A stretch of DNA of 44,023 bases from Singulisphaera sp. GP187 (lineage in GTDB: Bacteria > Planctomycetota > Phycisphaerae > Phycisphaerales > SM1A02), in contig CAMBWI010000013.1 of the NCBI GenBank assembly GCA_945871445.1, forward strand, positions 1 through 44,023. The letters run 5' to 3'. The notes below the pieces were generated by a model. The model was not told the DNA's origin. It ran no database searches and saw only the letters and a list, made by a program, of their open reading frames with translations. A program made the translations under genes and the position numbers. Below, one piece after another: positions 42,642 to 44,023 of this stretch (position 1 is its first letter; every line of letters begins with the position of its first letter).

Positions 42642-44023
42642 GTGCCTCCAACATTTCTTGGACAACTCGATGTGCGAACGCTGGTCTTTGACGGAGCGAT
42701 GGGGACTTCCATTCACGCCTGCGCTGATTGCACGCCGGCGGATTACATCGGCCGAGACAACTGCACCGACATCTTGGTTCGATCGCGCCCAGACATCATT
42801 CAGCGCATTCACGAAAGTTTCTTGGCGGCAGGAGCTGATGTTGTTGAGACCGACACCTTCGGAACCAACAAACTTGTTGCTGCAGACTTTGACGAAGAGA
42901 TGGTGGGTTGGGTGTATGACTTGAATGTCAAAGCGGCGCAGATCGCTCGCGCTGCATGTGCAAAATATTCCGAACCTGGTCGTCCGCGATTTGTTGCAGG
43001 ATCGATTGGGCCTGGAACGAAACTCATCACGCTCGGTCAAGCATCGTGGCCGGTGATGACGGATTCGTACCGCGAACAAGCCCGAGGGTTGATCGATGGC
43101 GGTGCGGATTGTTTCATGATCGAGACATGCCAAGATCTTTTGCAAATCAAGTGTGCAGTGACTGCGTGTTTGGAAGCACTCGAAGCAGCGGGACGAACCG
43201 TTCGCGATATGCCAATTCTTGTTTCGGTCACGATGGAGACCACTGGCACAATGCTCTTGGGTTCTGACATTAGCGCTGTCGTGAATGCCCTTCGGCCATT
43301 TCCTATTGCGTCTCTTGGTTTGAACTGCGCGACTGGGCCGACCGAGATGACGCCGCATATCGCGCACATTGCCAAGCATTGGAATCGCCCATTTTCGGTG
43401 GTGCCGAATGCTGGCTTGCCGATTCTTGTCGAAGGTCGAACTGAATATCCGCTACGCGCAGAGGACTTTTCAATCGCAATGCGCCGTTTTATAGAGGAAT
43501 TTGGTGCAAACATCGTTGGTGGTTGCTGTGGCACGACGACTGAACATATCGCCGCACTTCGCAAGGCAGTGCCTTGGACTTCGACAAAGCCAAATAGAGC
43601 AATCGAACTGCCGGTTCCAGCGTGTTCGAGTTTGTATACCGAAACGGAATTTCGCCAAGACAATTCCTTCTTGATCGTTGCCGAGCGAACGAACGCAAAT
43701 GGATCGAAAAAATTCAAGACACTTTTGGATGCAGAAGATTGGGATGGGCTTGCGTCGATGGCCAAGGAAGAGCTTCGCGATGGGTCGCACGTCTTGGATG
43801 TCTGCGTCGATTTCGTCGGTCGCGACGGCGTTCGAGATATGTCGGAAACGGTCGCACGATTTGTGCGGCAGGTGAATGCTCCGTTGATGATCGACTCGAC
43901 ACAGGCGGATGTACTCGAGGCTGGATTGCAGCATGCGCCGGGGCGTTGCATTGTCAATTCGATCAATTTGGAGGATGGCGAAGAGCGGATGAATCGCATC
44001 TGTCCACTTTTGAAAAAGTATGG
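42642..44023 (+). CDS. metH: Cobalamin-dependent methionine synthase, N-terminal part (cut by window end)
   Basis: The frame is open to the window end, so at least 460 residues are visible. The homocysteine-binding domain (about 1-320) begins LVFDGAMGTSIHAC, and zinc-binding Cys are present in LGLNCATGP and the NIVGGCCGTTTEHI motif. The folate (pterin) domain follows: ERTNANGSKKFKTLL, then HVLDVCVDFVGRDGV and MIDSTQADVLEAGL. Homocysteine plus pterin domains in one chain identify MetH, which forms methionine from homocysteine and methyl-tetrahydrofolate; the B12 domains lie beyond the window. Only GTG starts are possible: 42642 (V-PPTFLGQLD) or 42672; the former is preferred. The first in-frame stop upstream is at 42624. 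Divergent to the S41 gene, 106 nt apart. Confidence 0.9.
   Translation, partial: MPPTFLGQLDVRTLVFDGAMGTSIHACADCTPADYIGRDNCTDILVRSRPDIIQRIHESFLAAGADVVETDTFGTNKLVAADFDEEMVGWVYDLNVKAAQIARAACAKYSEPGRPRFVAGSIGPGTKLITLGQASWPVMTDSYREQARGLIDGGADCFMIETCQDLLQIKCAVTACLEALEAAGRTVRDMPILVSVTMETTGTMLLGSDISAVVNALRPFPIASLGLNCATGPTEMTPHIAHIAKHWNRPFSVVPNAGLPILVEGRTEYPLRAEDFSIAMRRFIEEFGANIVGGCCGTTTEHIAALRKAVPWTSTKPNRAIELPVPACSSLYTETEFRQDNSFLIVAERTNANGSKKFKTLLDAEDWDGLASMAKEELRDGSHVLDVCVDFVGRDGVRDMSETVARFVRQVNAPLMIDSTQADVLEAGLQHAPGRCIVNSINLEDGEERMNRICPLLKKY

Overview
The window most likely comes from a planctomycete, probably class Phycisphaerae. This is inferred from family content, not from a database search. 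The markers are a PEP-CTERM-like C-terminal sorting signal of the 'PAPGAIALLGLAGL + Arg run' type at the left edge, a planctomycete-style prepilin-like protein, an ECF sigma factor with an RskA-like anti-sigma factor, a MoxR-type ATPase/VWA pair, few strong Shine-Dalgarno sites, and many GTG/TTG starts. Base composition is moderate. No phage, plasmid, transposase, CRISPR array, rRNA or tRNA was seen. This is a chromosomal core segment with a mixture of housekeeping and lineage-specific genes.

Layout. 1-4 kb: the end of a sorted surface protein, a bidirectional terminator, then a leftward ATPase + VWA pair. 4-6 kb: leftward dnaK with its own terminator. 6-8.1 kb: a HAL2/CysQ-like phosphatase and a membrane-anchored endonuclease/exonuclease/phosphatase-family protein, rightward. 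8.1-11 kb: a prepilin-like protein, then an ECF sigma factor and its anti-sigma factor behind a leader that carries a repeated TTGTGAC motif. 11-20 kb: an ABC-F ATPase, a class IV aminotransferase, a small membrane protein, dnaE, pdxH and a NYN-domain protein. 20-26.7 kb: rpsU (bS21 with a long Arg/Thr/Gly-repeat tail), rsfS, an alpha/beta hydrolase that overlaps trmB tail to tail, a CxxC zinc-finger protein, a sensor histidine kinase and a MacB/FtsX-type permease. 26.7-27.1 kb: a gene-free convergent gap built of 12-bp tandem repeats around a large palindrome. 27.1-33.4 kb: a GT39-like membrane glycosyltransferase coupled to an MFS transporter, a secreted Gly-rich STN-like protein and a large secreted protein of unknown function. 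33.4-37 kb: a hairpin-rich spacer, rpsA (six S1 domains), a second MFS transporter, and a 240-bp inverted-repeat-bounded element. 37.3-42.5 kb: a compact leftward operon (S41 peptidase lipoprotein, LolA-like exported protein, ABC ATPase, ABC-2 permease, HIT protein) with two 4-nt GTGA overlaps. 42.6 kb to the end: the 5' part of metH, rightward and cut by the window edge.

Functionally, translation and replication genes (dnaE, rpsU, rsfS, rpsA, trmB, ABC-F), cofactor and one-carbon metabolism (pdxH, metH, class IV aminotransferase) and proteostasis (dnaK) are interspersed with envelope functions. No obviously new defence or biosynthetic system is visible. The most unusual parts are non-coding: the composite repeat/palindrome at 26.7-27.0 kb, the multi-hairpin spacer upstream of the 33359 gene, the 240-bp element at 37.03-37.27 kb, and the putative ECF autoregulatory motif. 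Among proteins, the extended bS21 tail stands out.
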